Position numbers and translations under genes: made by a program. From assembly GCF_029525555.1 (NCBI RefSeq), contig NZ_JAPDHZ010000004.1, positions 186,001-250,000 of the forward strand: a DNA stretch of 64,000 nucleotides, given 5' to 3'. The notes beneath the pieces were generated by a model that was given only the letters and a program-made list of their open reading frames with translations, searched no databases and was not told the DNA's origin. Origin of the DNA: Cohnella ginsengisoli (GTDB lineage Bacteria > Bacillota > Bacilli > Paenibacillales > Paenibacillaceae). Position 1 is the stretch's first letter. Each line of letters opens with the position of its first letter. Of the stretch, positions 52,937 through 62,162 are shown piece after piece.

Positions 52937-53701
52937 TTAGGAGGCCGAGGCGGAGGCGGACGCGGACGAGGCGGCCGGCGTTTCCGGCGACGCTTTCAAC
53001 GCTTTCTCGATCTCGGCTTTCAAATTGTCGTAGGTCAGCGCCTGGGCGTCGGACAGTTTCCGGCCGTTTAGGATAAGCGTCGGCGTGCCGGAGAAGTTGT
53101 TGTCGCGCGCGATCTTATTATGCTTGTCCACTTCGGACTGGTATGTAGCGCCGTCGATGTCTTTCTTGAGTTTGTCGAAGTCGAGCTTCAGCGACTTGTC
53201 CTGCGCCAGCTTGACGAGGAAGTCCGAGGTCGCCCAGGTCGCGCTCTCGGCGCCTTGATTTTCGTAGACGGCATGATAGAAGTTCCAAAACTCTTCGTTG
53301 CTCTGATGATAGACGGCTTGCGCGGCGAGCGCGGCCGTTCTCGAGTCGGTTTGCGGGCTGATGATCGTGAAGTTCATGAAGCTGAGCGATATTTTGCCGG
53401 TATCGATAAAGTCCGCTTTTAGCTTCGGATAGATCTCGTCGTTAAAAAATTTGCAAGTCGTGCATTTGAAGTCGCCGAATTCGACGAGTTTGACGGGGGC
53501 ATCGGCCTGGCCGATCGTCGGCAGGGTATCGTAATCGAAATTCAAGTCTTCGGGCTCGGGCCGGAATACGATCGCAAGTACGATGACCGCCACGGCGGCC
53601 ACGACCGTCGTCCAAACCCAGATCCGCGATTGCTTGCGTCTTTTGCGCGCCAGCTCTTCTTTTTTCAACCGTTCTTCTTTCTTTCGCTGTGCCTTGTCCA
53701 A
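52937..53701 (-). CDS. bdbD: DsbA family thiol-disulfide oxidoreductase (BdbD-like)
   Basis: This 254-residue membrane-anchored thioredoxin-fold protein makes disulfides in exported proteins. It has a Lys/Arg-rich cytoplasmic N-terminus (QRKKEERLKKEELARKRRKQ), one transmembrane helix (about residues 25-45) and a thioredoxin domain with active site CTTC in FGDFKCTTCKFF and the cis-Pro segment GTPTLILNG. An Ala/Ser repeat tail ends the protein. TTG at 53699-53701 after AAGGGGTCGAGC is chosen; the frame upstream has no initiation support. Confidence 0.92.
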   Translation of the reverse strand: MDKAQRKKEERLKKEELARKRRKQSRIWVWTTVVAAVAVIVLAIVFRPEPEDLNFDYDTLPTIGQADAPVKLVEFGDFKCTTCKFFNDEIYPKLKADFIDTGKISLSFMNFTIISPQTDSRTAALAAQAVYHQSNEEFWNFYHAVYENQGAESATWATSDFLVKLAQDKSLKLDFDKLKKDIDGATYQSEVDKHNKIARDNNFSGTPTLILNGRKLSDAQALTYDNLKAEIEKALKASPETPAASSASASASAS

Positions 53702-53774
53702 TGAGCTCGACCCCTTCGTTCCGGATGAATATTCATCGTAATTTCGGCGATCTTTCCAAACCGCGCTTCTCTCT

Positions 53775-53803
53775 ATTATAGAAGTCCGAGAGTCAAACGA
53801 CAA
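53775..53803 (-). promoter_or_regulatory. Sigma-A promoter of bdbD-bdbC
   Basis: On the reverse strand TTGTCG (53803-53798) is 17 bases from perfect TATAAT (53780-53775), upstream of bdbD. Confidence 0.7.
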
Positions 53804-53825
53804 ATCGTAGTTTTCGAGAAGGCAA

Positions 53826-53891
53826 AATAAAAACCGTACCGCGCGGAGAGCGGGAGCGCAATGTCCCGAGCTCCGCGGCAGAACGGTTTGC
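53826..53891 (-). terminator. Terminator after the subtilase gene
   Basis: On the reverse strand AAACCGT and ACGGTTTTTATTTT bracket a nested GC-rich stem (around CCGCGGAGC), giving a long hairpin with a T tract after the subtilase stop. Confidence 0.75.
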
Positions 53892-53957
53892 AAGCCGATC
53901 GTTCGCGAGAAAAGCGCAGCATGTCGGCCGGAAGGACGGCAAACGAGGGAAATGACG

Positions 53958-55954
53958 TCAGTGGCCCAGCAGGTTGGACAACAAGTTTTGCAGTCTTTCC
54001 AGAAGCCGCTGCTGAACGACGTCCGCCTGGCCTGCGTTTTGCGTGTCGGCCACGGCAGCCTGCTTGCTAGCGGCGGGAGCGGCGCTTTTGCCCGCCGCCG
54101 CCTCCACGGCCGCGCGCACGTCGATCTGGCCGTAGCCGAACTCCGTGTCTTTGCCGGCCGCGCCGAGGTCTCTGGCGGTCTTGCCGAGCAGCTCGGCGAT
54201 CCGGTCGTTCGAGAGGCTCCCGTCCGCCGCCAGCATGAGCGAGGCGAGCGCCGACACGTGCGGCGTAGCCATCGACGTGCCGGACAGCGCCGCGTACCGG
54301 CTGCCGGGATACGTGCTGGCGATGGAGGTGCCGGGCGCGGCCACATCGATATAGTCGCCGTAATTCGAATACGGCGCCCGCAGCTCGTCCGAACCGGTCG
54401 CGCCTACGGCGACGACCTCAGGGTAGGCGGCCGGGTAGCCGGGACGATCCGTGTTGTCGTTGCCGCTGGCGGCGACGACGAGCGCGCCCTTATCGTGCGC
54501 GTACTTGATCGCGTCGTGGAGGAACTGGGCCTGCGCATAATTGCCCAGGCTTAGATTGATGACCTGCGCGCCGTGGTCGGCCGCCCAGATGATGCCTTCG
54601 GCTACGGAGTAGGTCGTGCCGGCGCCGGAGTTGTCCAGCGCCTTGACCGGCATCACCTTCGTGTACCAGGTCATGCCCGCGACGCCTTCGTTGTTGTTCA
54701 CCTCGGCGGCGATAATGCCCGCTACGTGGGTCCCGTGCCCGACATCGTCCTCAGGCGGCGCCGAAGGATCCACGATGTTCGTGCCGGCTACGAGGCGACC
54801 CTTTAGATCGGGATGATCCAGCTGGACGCCGGTATCGACGACGGCGACGACGATGTCCTGCTTGCCTCGGGTGACATTCCAGCCGCTCTCCGTGGCGATC
54901 TCGGGCAGGTTCCACTGGTATTGCCCATACAGCGTGTCGTTGGGCACGACGTCGGTCTGGAGCGGGCTTCCCGCGCCGAGCGGCGCCAGGCGGCCGGCGG
55001 GCTTGCCGTCGTTGGTCAAATACAGGTAATGCGGTTCCGCGAAGACCGGGTTCCAGTTTTTATTGAAATAGTCGATCATCTGGGCGGTCCGGAGCGTTTT
55101 CGAGCGGAAAACGTAAGTCTGCCGGCGGTGCTCGCGGGCGACGGACAGGTTCAGCGTTTTGCGCAGCTGCAGCAGCTCCCGCGGCGTGAGCTGGCGCCTC
55201 AGTTTGACGACGACTTCGTCGACGGCATAATGGCTGGCGTTGCCGTTGGCATCGCCCGACGTCACCTGCTTGTCTCTCAGCTTGCCCGGCTCCGTCGCTT
55301 GCGTTCTGAAGCGGCTGTTGTCGGGATAGGGAACAAGCCGAAGGTTTCGGCGTTGATGTTTTCCGACTTCGTCGACGGCGTCCGCGTGAATCAGGGCGAC
55401 GAGGCCTTGTCTGCCTTCGCCGGCCGGAACCGCGAGCACGTAGCCGCTGTCGCCATGGACCGGGAGGGCGGCGGATTCAAAGCCGCGTCCCAGACGGACA
55501 GCGGTTATCCCTTCTTGCCAGGCCTGCCGAACCGCCGGGTCGTATCGCTCCAGCTTCGCGCCGACTGCCGTCTCCGAAGAACCTGACGAACCGGAAGAGC
55601 CGGAAGTCCAGGCCATCGCTTCAAAGTGCGGATTGGCAGCCAGCATATCCTTCATGAACGCTTTTTTCGCGCCTCGGAAAGGGGGGCCGAACCGGACTTT
55701 GAAGCCGCGGCCGCCAGCTTTCGCATATCGCTGCTGCATTCGATCCGGCACAACATGCCGGTCGTCTCCATATCCCGCTTGATCGTGTCGAGCTTTTCGG
55801 CATGCTCTTCCTTGGCCGCGGCCGAGTACCGGCTCTCCTGCCGGGGCGGAGGAGAGACGTCCCGTCCGCCGGGTGCCGGCACGATGATCGGCACGGCGAA
55901 GATGGCCACGGCTACTGTAAATAATAATCCGATGATCGCATATCTGCGGCGCAT
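53958..55954 (-). CDS. S8 family serine peptidase (subtilase), exported (frameshifted in this sequence)
   Basis: This is a secreted subtilisin-type protease. The catalytic triad lies in VAVVDTGVQLDHPDL (Asp), DVGHGTHVAGI (His) and LSGTSMATPHVSA (Ser). An N-terminal signal or anchor (MRRRYAIIGLLFTVAVAIFA) and a pro-region come first. They are in another frame, joined at six C on the coding strand (55681-55686); seven would restore APPFRGAKKAFMKD. A Gly-Ser linker (SGSSGSSGSS) and an I9-like prodomain (about 190-260) precede the catalytic domain. Corrected length is about 665 residues. ATG has AAAGGAG upstream. Confidence 0.88.
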
Positions 55955-56086
55955 GGGCGGATCGACTCCTTTGGCATGTAGGGGTGAACGCGAAGGTTTC
56001 GGCTTATCGCCTTTGTAGGCTTTGATAAGGGGGAAAAAATATACGGAAGAATTGCGCGCGGCGCAGTACCGTTCGAGGTCGATTTA

Positions 56087-56095
56087 TGGTACGAT
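56087..56095 (+). promoter_or_regulatory. Possible extended -10 element for the ypuI-like gene
   Basis: TGG followed by TACGAT (56090-56095) fits an extended -10 element 74 bases before the start. No convincing -35 box is seen. Confidence 0.35.
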
Positions 56096-56168
56096 AAAGC
56101 CATTGCGTCTCTCGGGAACTCTGTGAGGCGCCCCATGCATGTGCATAATGGAAAGGGGAAAGCAATTT

Positions 56169-56657
56169 ATGCCATCCGCCAACTTGAAGGCGTTAGCCGA
56201 GTCCAGCCGCGACAAACTCAAAGCGGCCATCGATCCACTTGAGACCTTCCTGAACGGACACGCGCTTCCGCAGTTGGTTGCCGAAGATAACACCGAATCG
56301 TTTTATGCCGGACTGCTGTCCGATCTCCGCCACTTGCTCGTATTTTCCGAGGTGTCGTACGAGAAGCTGGGCGCGCTGCTCCGCAGGCCGAATTTTGACG
56401 AGAAGGCCGCCGAGCGTTCCCTTTACGAGGTTTATCATTATTGCGTCAATGCCTTTTTCTATCCGAAAAACGAAGGTTATTCCGAAGACGGCCGGTACGC
56501 TTATACCGGACAGGACGCGATTCGCTTCCGCGCCAAGCCCGTTCGGGCGGCCCGCGATCTCGTGCTGGGCGTGTCGCGCGTCTACGAGGAGCTTCGGGAA
56601 GACCTCGCTTATTACGAGAGCGAATATCTCATTCAATGCCGCCTGCAGTCCAAATAA
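56169..56657 (+). CDS. ypuI: DUF3907 family protein (YpuI-like)
   Basis: This 162-residue soluble, helical protein resembles YpuI of Bacillus (DUF3907), with LYEVYHYCVNAFFYPKNEGYSEDGR and ARDLVLGVSRVYEELREDLAYYE segments. Function is not known. ATG 56169 follows GGAAAGGGGAAAG; an in-frame ATG at 56151 is less likely because the ribosome site overlaps it. The gene is divergent from the subtilase. Confidence 0.8.
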   Translation: MPSANLKALAESSRDKLKAAIDPLETFLNGHALPQLVAEDNTESFYAGLLSDLRHLLVFSEVSYEKLGALLRRPNFDEKAAERSLYEVYHYCVNAFFYPKNEGYSEDGRYAYTGQDAIRFRAKPVRAARDLVLGVSRVYEELREDLAYYESEYLIQCRLQSK

Positions 56658-56742
56658 GGCCAAGCAAGCCTGCACATCCCTGACTGCCGCCCGCATGCGC
56701 CGACCCGAAGTGGCCAGACTAAGCGGCGGAGGTGATTCCGTT

Positions 56743-56952
56743 ATGCCTAGAGGCGTAGCCTGCAGCGTCAGCAATTGCGCGTTCTGGGACAAGGGCAACC
56801 GGTGCGGCGCCGAAGAGATCGCCATCGAGATCGACGCGCACGCCAAGGCCGGCTGGCATGAGGAGTTCGCGGACGAATCGTTCGCCGAGCACCATGACAA
56901 GGCCGCCAGCTCGAGGAGCACCTGCTGCCTGACCTTCAAGCCGAATTCTTGA
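56743..56952 (+). CDS. DUF1540 domain-containing protein
   Basis: This 69-residue small protein has the DUF1540 Cys pattern: CSVSNCAFWDKGNRCGAEEI near the N-terminus and a Cys-Cys near the end (STCCLTF), with many acidic residues and His between. DUF1540 proteins are small, probably metal-binding, and common in spore formers; their role is unknown. ATG 56743 follows GGCGGAGGTGATTCC, a strong ribosome site. Confidence 0.88.
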   Translation: MPRGVACSVSNCAFWDKGNRCGAEEIAIEIDAHAKAGWHEEFADESFAEHHDKAASSRSTCCLTFKPNS

Positions 56953-57062
56953 TCATTCGTTTTGCCGATCGCCGTCCGCACCGGGTTTTCCCGGGACGGG
57001 CGGCGATTGCGTTTGTCGGGGATAATCGCCGCGTTATGCTGGTCGTCGGCCGCGAAGTGTTG

Positions 57063-57068
57063 TACAAT
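57063..57068 (+). promoter_or_regulatory. -10 element before the transglycosylase gene
   Basis: TACAAT lies 40 bases before the chosen start. No clear -35 hexamer is seen at 17 bases. It supports the start at 57108 rather than ATG 57081. Confidence 0.4.
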
Positions 57069-57107
57069 GGAAAAGGTAAAATGTCGAATAAAAGGGCGGA
57101 TTCGTCG

Positions 57108-57893
57108 ATGACATATATTAACGGCATCGCGGGCGGTTCTGTCGACCCGCGGATGTTGAAGCAGCTTTTGCTGGCGCAGCTCACCGCAGGCGTCGATCCT
57201 TTCGCAGGCAGCGCCGACGCCGTGACGTCGGGTACCGGCGACAACAATTTGTTCACCCAGCTGCTTTCCCAATACATGGGCAGCACGGACAGCTACGGTT
57301 ATGCCGGCGCGAGCGCGCTGGACGGCTTGTCGGGGCTGGACGGCACGTCAACCGATACGTCCGGATCGACGGCAAGCCTCGGTCTGTTGTCCATGAACGC
57401 AGGGTCGTACGGGACGAGCCTGATCGGCAGCCTAGGCGGCACGGGCGAGCTCGCGGCCGACGCGAGCGCGTCCACGTCGGCTTACGACGGGTTGATCCAG
57501 GCCGCCGCCGAACGCTACGGGCTCGATCCCGCCTTGATCAAGGGCGTCATACAGACGGAGTCTTCGTTTAATCCGAACGCGGGCTCGTCCGCCGGCGCCA
57601 AAGGCCTCATGCAGCTCATGGATGGTACGGCCGCCGGTCTCGGCGTATCGGACTCGTTCGATCCCGCGCAAAATATCGACGGTGGCAGCCGGTATTTATC
57701 TTATCTGCTGCGCAAGTACGACGGCAGCGAGATGACCGCGCTTGCCGCTTACAATGCGGGACCGGGCCGCGTCGATCGCATCGGCCTTCGCACCGACGCC
57801 GATGTGGCGTCTCGCCTGTCCGAGCTTCCGTCGGAGACGCAGGCCTATGTCGGCAAAGTATTGGCGGCACGCAGCGGATGGACGCTGCCATAA
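57108..57893 (+). CDS. Lytic transglycosylase domain-containing protein
   Basis: The C-terminal half (about residues 125-255) is an SLT domain. The catalytic Glu lies in IKGVIQTESSFNPNAGS, with GAKGLMQLMDGTAAGLG and MTALAAYNAGPGRVDR. It should cleave peptidoglycan between MurNAc and GlcNAc. The N-terminal half is low-complexity Ser/Gly/Ala and no classical signal peptide is seen, as in YjbJ-type proteins. ATG 57108 has GGGCGG upstream; ATG 57081 is the alternative. The product has 261 residues. Confidence 0.88.
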   Translation: MTYINGIAGGSVDPRMLKQLLLAQLTAGVDPFAGSADAVTSGTGDNNLFTQLLSQYMGSTDSYGYAGASALDGLSGLDGTSTDTSGSTASLGLLSMNAGSYGTSLIGSLGGTGELAADASASTSAYDGLIQAAAERYGLDPALIKGVIQTESSFNPNAGSSAGAKGLMQLMDGTAAGLGVSDSFDPAQNIDGGSRYLSYLLRKYDGSEMTALAAYNAGPGRVDRIGLRTDADVASRLSELPSETQAYVGKVLAARSGWTLP

Positions 57894-57930
57894 GGTTCAC
57901 TGGATTAATGAACGCTGACGCGAGAAGGGA

Positions 57931-57965
57931 TCAAGGCGGCCTCGTGCCGCCTCTGGTCTTTTTCT
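57931..57965 (+). terminator. Terminator after the transglycosylase gene
   Basis: AGGCGGC (57934-57940) pairs with GCCGCCT (57946-57952), extended by GATC/GGTC, followed by TTTTTCTTTG. Confidence 0.75.
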
Positions 57966-57995
57966 TTGTTTGCGGCAAAGAAGGGAATCCGACTA

Positions 57996-59153
57996 TTGAA
58001 AACCTACTACTTCGATCATAGCGCTTCGACGCCGCCCTACGAATCCGTAATCCGTACGGTCGCCGAGCTGATGGCCGAGCATTATGCCAATCCTTCGGCG
58101 CTTCACCGGGCCGGCACCGACGCGGGCAAGCTGGTCGAGCGAGCCAGAACCGCTATCGGCGCGCTGCTCGGCGCAGCGCCGGGCGAAGTGGTCTTCACGT
58201 CCGGCGGCACGGAGAGCAACAATCTGGCGATGAAGGGCATACTGGGGCAGACGGGCCGCAAGGGGAAGCACCTGATCACGACCGCGATCGAGCATTCTTC
58301 CGTGCACGCCACGGCCAAGCAGCTCGAGGGCGAAGGGGTGCGCGTCACCTACCTGATGCCGGACGCAAAGGGCCGGATCGGCGCGGCGGACGTCGCTGCC
58401 GCGATCGCCGAAGACACGGCGCTCGTGAGCGTCATGCACGTGAACAACGAGACAGGCGCGCTGCAGCCGATCGAAGAGATCGGCGAGCTGCTGCGGGACC
58501 ATCCGCGCATCCGGTTTCATGTGGACGGCGTACAGGCGGTCGGCAAAGTGCCGTTCGACTGGGCGCGGTCCGGCGTGGACCTGTACAGCGCTTCGGCGCA
58601 CAAATTCAGAGGTCCGAGAGGCGCCGGCTATTTGCTCGTGCGCGAAGGGCTGAAGCTCCGTCCGCTGCTCGCGGGCGGCGGACAGGAGAGCGACGCGCGC
58701 AGCGGCACGCACAATCTGCCCGGCATCGTCGGCATGGCGCAGGCGCTTCGGCTCGCGCTCGAATCGATGCCGGAGCGGCGGGCGCGGATGTACGGTTTAA
58801 GGCGAAGGCTGCTAGGCCTTGTACAGGATATTCCAGAGCTTGTGCTCAACAGCCCCGAGGACGAGCGCTTCGCTTCTCCGCAGATCGTCAACTTGTCCTA
58901 TCCCGGCATGCGGCCCGAGGTGCTGCTTCATATGCTCGAGGAGCACGGCGTGCTCGTCTCCACGCAATCGGCCTGCTCGTCCAAGAGCCTGAAGCCGAGC
59001 CGCGTCTTAATGGCGATGGGGCTGGGCGAAGCGAGGGGAGCCGGGAGCATCCGGATCAGCTTCGGCGACGAGCATGCTGCCGAAGATATCGACACGCTGG
59101 CCGAGCGGCTGCGGATGACCGTAGCCAAGCTGAAGCCGCTGGAAAGGGACTAA
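57996..59153 (+). CDS. Cysteine desulfurase family protein (NifS/IscS-like)
   Basis: This PLP enzyme takes sulfur from cysteine as a persulfide. The PLP lysine is in SASAHKFRGPRGAGY, and the catalytic Cys loop is STQSACSS. The N-terminus (YYFDHSASTPPYESV) and FTSGGTESNNLA are also typical. Next to thiI it most likely supplies sulfur for tRNA s4U, as does NifZ in B. subtilis. TTG 57996 after GAAGGGAATCC gives 385 residues. Confidence 0.95.
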   Translation: MKTYYFDHSASTPPYESVIRTVAELMAEHYANPSALHRAGTDAGKLVERARTAIGALLGAAPGEVVFTSGGTESNNLAMKGILGQTGRKGKHLITTAIEHSSVHATAKQLEGEGVRVTYLMPDAKGRIGAADVAAAIAEDTALVSVMHVNNETGALQPIEEIGELLRDHPRIRFHVDGVQAVGKVPFDWARSGVDLYSASAHKFRGPRGAGYLLVREGLKLRPLLAGGGQESDARSGTHNLPGIVGMAQALRLALESMPERRARMYGLRRRLLGLVQDIPELVLNSPEDERFASPQIVNLSYPGMRPEVLLHMLEEHGVLVSTQSACSSKSLKPSRVLMAMGLGEARGAGSIRISFGDEHAAEDIDTLAERLRMTVAKLKPLERD

Positions 59154-59156
59154 ACG

Positions 59157-60383
59157 ATGAATTTTGATTATTTGCTCGTTCGGCTGGGCGAGCTTACGCT
59201 TAAAGGACGCAACCGGGGCAAGTTCGAATCGCTTATGCTGGGCAAAATCAAGCAGGCGTTGACGGACTACCCGGAGCTGTCGTACGAGAGCTCGTTCGGC
59301 CGCGTTTATATTAAGCTGAACGGTGCGGACGGCGCGCGCGTCCTCTCCAGATTGACCGACGTGTTCGGAATCTGGACGATCAGCCCGGTACTGAGGGCGA
59401 AGCATGAGCTCGAAGACATCCGCAGCGCCGCGCTGGCCGTCATGGAGGCGCATCGGCCGGTGCCCTCGACTTTTAAAATGAGCGTGAAACGCGCGTGGAA
59501 GGCATTTCCTCACGATTCGATGGAGATGAACCATTTGGTCGGCGCCCATGTGCTGCGCAACACGCCATCGCTAAAGGTCGACGTGCGCGAGCCGGACGTC
59601 GAACTGCGACTGGACATCCAGCAGCAGGGCGTCTTCGTCTACTGTACGGTCGTACCAGGCGCAGGGGGATTCCCGCTCGGCATGAACGGCAAGGCGATGC
59701 TGCTGCTGTCCGGCGGCATCGACAGCCCCGTAGCCGGCTGGACCGCGATGCGCAAAGGGCTTGAGATCGAAGCCGTGCATTTTCACAGCTACCCGTTCAC
59801 GAGCCAGCAGGCGACGGACAAAGTCGTCGCCTTAGCCCAGCGGCTGGCCTACTACGGCGGCCGCATCAAGCTTCACCTCGTGCCATTCACCGAGCTGCAG
59901 ACGTTGCTGGCGCAGCAGAAGCAGGATCACCTTATCATCACGCTCATGCGGCGGTCGATGCTTCGCATCGCGGAGCGCCTCGCGGAGCGGTCCGGGGCGC
60001 TCGCGCTCGTCACGGGAGATAGTCTCGGCCAGGTCGCCAGCCAGACGCTGGGCAGCATGAACGTCATTGGACGCGCTGCGGCGCTGCCGCTGCTCCGGCC
60101 GCTCGTCATGATGGACAAGCTGGAGATCATTCGCATCTCCGAGCGGATCGGCACGTACGAGACGTCCATTTTGCCTTACGAAGATTGCTGCACGCTGTTC
60201 GTGCCCAAATCGCCGGCCACGAATCCGAATTTGCGTGTCGTCGAAGGCATCGAGCATGCGCTTGGCGAGCAGCTCGAACGTCTGGTTGCCGAGGCCGTGG
60301 CAGGTACGGATACGATCGTCATGACGCCGCAGGGGCGGGAGGAAAAGCGTTCTTCCGCTGCCGCAGAAGATCGTTGGTTTTAA
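59157..60383 (+). CDS. thiI: tRNA 4-thiouridine synthase ThiI
   Basis: ThiI adenylates and thiolates U8 of tRNA. It has an N-terminal ferredoxin-like and THUMP region (about residues 1-165, including FGRVYIKLNG and NHLVGAHVLRNTPSLKVDV), then a PP-loop ATP domain with MLLLSGGIDSPVAGW (about 183-197) and LVTGDSLGQVASQT. The rhodanese domain of the enteric form is absent, as in Bacillus. ATG 59157 follows GGAAAGGGACTAAACG, 3 bases after the desulfurase stop. Length is 408 residues. Confidence 0.97.
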   Translation: MNFDYLLVRLGELTLKGRNRGKFESLMLGKIKQALTDYPELSYESSFGRVYIKLNGADGARVLSRLTDVFGIWTISPVLRAKHELEDIRSAALAVMEAHRPVPSTFKMSVKRAWKAFPHDSMEMNHLVGAHVLRNTPSLKVDVREPDVELRLDIQQQGVFVYCTVVPGAGGFPLGMNGKAMLLLSGGIDSPVAGWTAMRKGLEIEAVHFHSYPFTSQQATDKVVALAQRLAYYGGRIKLHLVPFTELQTLLAQQKQDHLIITLMRRSMLRIAERLAERSGALALVTGDSLGQVASQTLGSMNVIGRAAALPLLRPLVMMDKLEIIRISERIGTYETSILPYEDCCTLFVPKSPATNPNLRVVEGIEHALGEQLERLVAEAVAGTDTIVMTPQGREEKRSSAAAEDRWF

Positions 60384-60399
60384 GCGGGAACGAACAATA

Positions 60400-60440
60400 G
60401 CCTGTCCGTGCCGGATGTCGGCCGGATAGGCTTTTTTTTG
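60400..60440 (+). terminator. Terminator after thiI
   Basis: GCCTGTCCG (60400-60408) pairs with CGGATAGGC (60423-60431), followed by eight T. Confidence 0.9.
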
Positions 60441-60447
60441 AATGCGA

Positions 60448-60485
60448 AAAAAGAGCCGGGACCCCTCGAGGTCACGGCTCTTTTG
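60448..60485. terminator. Bidirectional terminator between thiI and terC
   Basis: AAAAAGAGCCG and CGGCTCTTTT form a stem around CCCCTCGAGG; A-rich and T-rich flanks allow use on both strands. Confidence 0.85.
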
Positions 60486-60499
60486 GAGAGCGGCGAAAG

Positions 60500-61223
60500 T
60501 TAAGGCGTATTCGGGGAATTCAGCTTTCGGGCTTCGTTTTTGCGATTTTTGGCGGCGTTGCTCCAGATGCCGAGCGCCATTACCGCAATGACGATCACGA
60601 TGATGAATGTCCAATTCGTCGCATCGTTGTCGAATAGCTCTTCGAATTTCTTTTCATGCGTGATCATCTTGGCCGCGGTGTAAGCAAGGATGGCGGAGCC
60701 GATGTAGATGATCCACGGGAATCGTTTGATCAAATTGACGAAAATCGTGCTGCCCCAGACGACGATCGGGATGCTGATGAGCAATCCCAGGATGACGAGA
60801 AGCGTGCTGTGGTCGGAGGAACTGCCGCCTGAAGCGGCTCCTGCGACGGCGATCACGTTGTCTAGACCCATCGCGGCATCCGCGATAACGATCGTTCGGA
60901 TTGCGCTCCATAGATTGCTCCCGGCTTCGACATGCTCGTGCGATTCTTCCTGGACGAGCAGCTTGTAGGCGATCCAGACGAGCACGACGCCGCCGACGGC
61001 GAGCAAAAAAGGGATTTTGAGCAAATATACGATCAACAGCGTCGCGATCACCCGAATGATGACGGCGCCGGCAGTTCCCCACAGAATCGCTTTTTTCTGG
61101 CTTTTTTTCGGCAAGTTCCGAGCGGCCAGGCCGATGACGATCGCGTTGTCGCCCGCAAGCATCAAGTCGATTAAGACGATCGTAATCAAGGCGGTAAAAA
61201 ATTCGGCGTTCAAAAAAATCCAT
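60500..61223 (-). CDS. TerC family membrane protein (start frameshifted in this sequence)
   Basis: This seven-helix protein has the TerC motifs DLMLAGDNAIVIGLA and IVIADAAMGLDNVIAVAG, whose acidic residues bind metal. Relatives export Mn2+ and help metal-loading of exported proteins, and it resembles B. subtilis YjbE/YceF. Two readings of the start exist: TTG 61213, or ATG 61223 with GGAGGG six bases upstream. The ATG is out of frame because of a run of seven A on the + strand (61212-61218); six would give MDFLNAEFF. The second is strongly preferred. Confidence 0.88.
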
Positions 61224-61247
61224 TTCCGACCCTCCAGCGTTGAATTG

Positions 61248-61259
61248 ATAAACGTTTAT
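61248..61259. promoter_or_regulatory. 12-bp perfect palindrome between divergent terC genes
   Basis: ATAAACGTTTAT is a perfect dyad in the 133-base intergenic region. It is a candidate operator for one or both terC-type genes. No yybP-ykoY riboswitch core is seen here. Confidence 0.45.
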
Positions 61260-61356
61260 ACGGCGGGCGGACGAGAAGGGTTCAAAAAAATGCGGCGACG
61301 GCTCCTTTCATATTAAGACCGGCCTGTACATATAACTGGGGGAGGAGGTGCGCTTC

Positions 61357-62031
61357 ATGGAATTATGGGGTCAATTGGTCGTTTTTTCGCAAATCGTACT
61401 CATCAATTTGCTGCTCAGCGGAGACAACGCCGTCGTCATCGCCATGGCCGGCAGAAGGTTGCCGCCCGCGCAGCGGCGACGCGCGGTATGGTGGGGGGCG
61501 GCTGCGGCCGTGCTGCTGCGATGCATGCTCACCGTGCTGGCCGCTTTGCTGCTCGATATTCCTTATTTGCAGACGGCAGGCGCCGTCCTGCTGTTCGTCA
61601 TCGCCTTCAAGCTGTTGACGGACCACAAGGAAGAGGTTAGCGCCGGCACGGGCGCGTCCACGCTCGCGGGCGCCGTATGGACGATCGTGGTCGCCGACTT
61701 CGTCATGAGCTTGGACAACGTGCTAGCCGTGGCAGCCGTCGCCGGCGAGGATACGGCGCTGCTGCTGATCGGCATCGCGATGAGCATACCTATCATTATT
61801 TGGGGCAGCTCGTTCATTATGCATTTGCTCGACCGATATCCTTTTCTTTTGTATGCGGGCGGCGCGCTTCTCGCTTATGCCGCTTGCGAGATGGCGCTGA
61901 AGGACAAAGGACTCGCGCCGCTAATCTCGCTTATGAGCGAGAGCGGAGTGCACGCGCTGCCCTTCGCGGCCGCGGCGGCACTCTTGTCGGCGGCGCTATG
62001 GACGAAGCGGAGAAGCCGCGTGCATTCGTGA
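61357..62031 (+). CDS. TerC family membrane protein, second copy
   Basis: This 224-residue membrane protein has the motifs NLLLSGDNAVVIAMAGRRLP and VVADFVMSLDNVLAVAAVAG. It is divergent from the first terC and distantly related to it, with about seven helices. ATG 61357 after GGGGGAGGAGG is preferred over GTG 61348, which sits in the ribosome site. The likely role is metal (Mn2+) homeostasis, by family knowledge; the substrate is not shown by sequence. Confidence 0.9.
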   Translation: MELWGQLVVFSQIVLINLLLSGDNAVVIAMAGRRLPPAQRRRAVWWGAAAAVLLRCMLTVLAALLLDIPYLQTAGAVLLFVIAFKLLTDHKEEVSAGTGASTLAGAVWTIVVADFVMSLDNVLAVAAVAGEDTALLLIGIAMSIPIIIWGSSFIMHLLDRYPFLLYAGGALLAYAACEMALKDKGLAPLISLMSESGVHALPFAAAAALLSAALWTKRRSRVHS

Positions 62032-62113
62032 CAGCATTGTGGCTTTTCGTCTTTTTTTAAAGGCGTCGAACTAGTTTTTTACCCCGACTTCCATTAAACT
62101 GTTAGATAAAAGA

Positions 62114-62126
62114 AACGAATTTCGTT
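62114..62126. promoter_or_regulatory. 13-bp inverted repeat upstream of the LiaF-like gene
   Basis: AACGAA, T, TTCGTT forms a perfect 6-bp dyad with a 1-base centre, 36 bases before the start of the LiaF-like gene. It may be an operator. Confidence 0.35.
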
Positions 62127-62162
62127 CGTTCGCAATAGACAAGCGAAGTGGGGGGAGACGCG

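Noticed and set aside
52937..54346. A 469-residue version of BdbD
   Set aside because: The extra N-terminal part lies across the bdbD promoter and the subtilase terminator and has no ribosome site; the start at 53701 is far better.
61224..61356. A yybP-ykoY (Mn2+) riboswitch before terC
   Set aside because: The region is only 133 bases and none of the conserved core of that riboswitch is visible.
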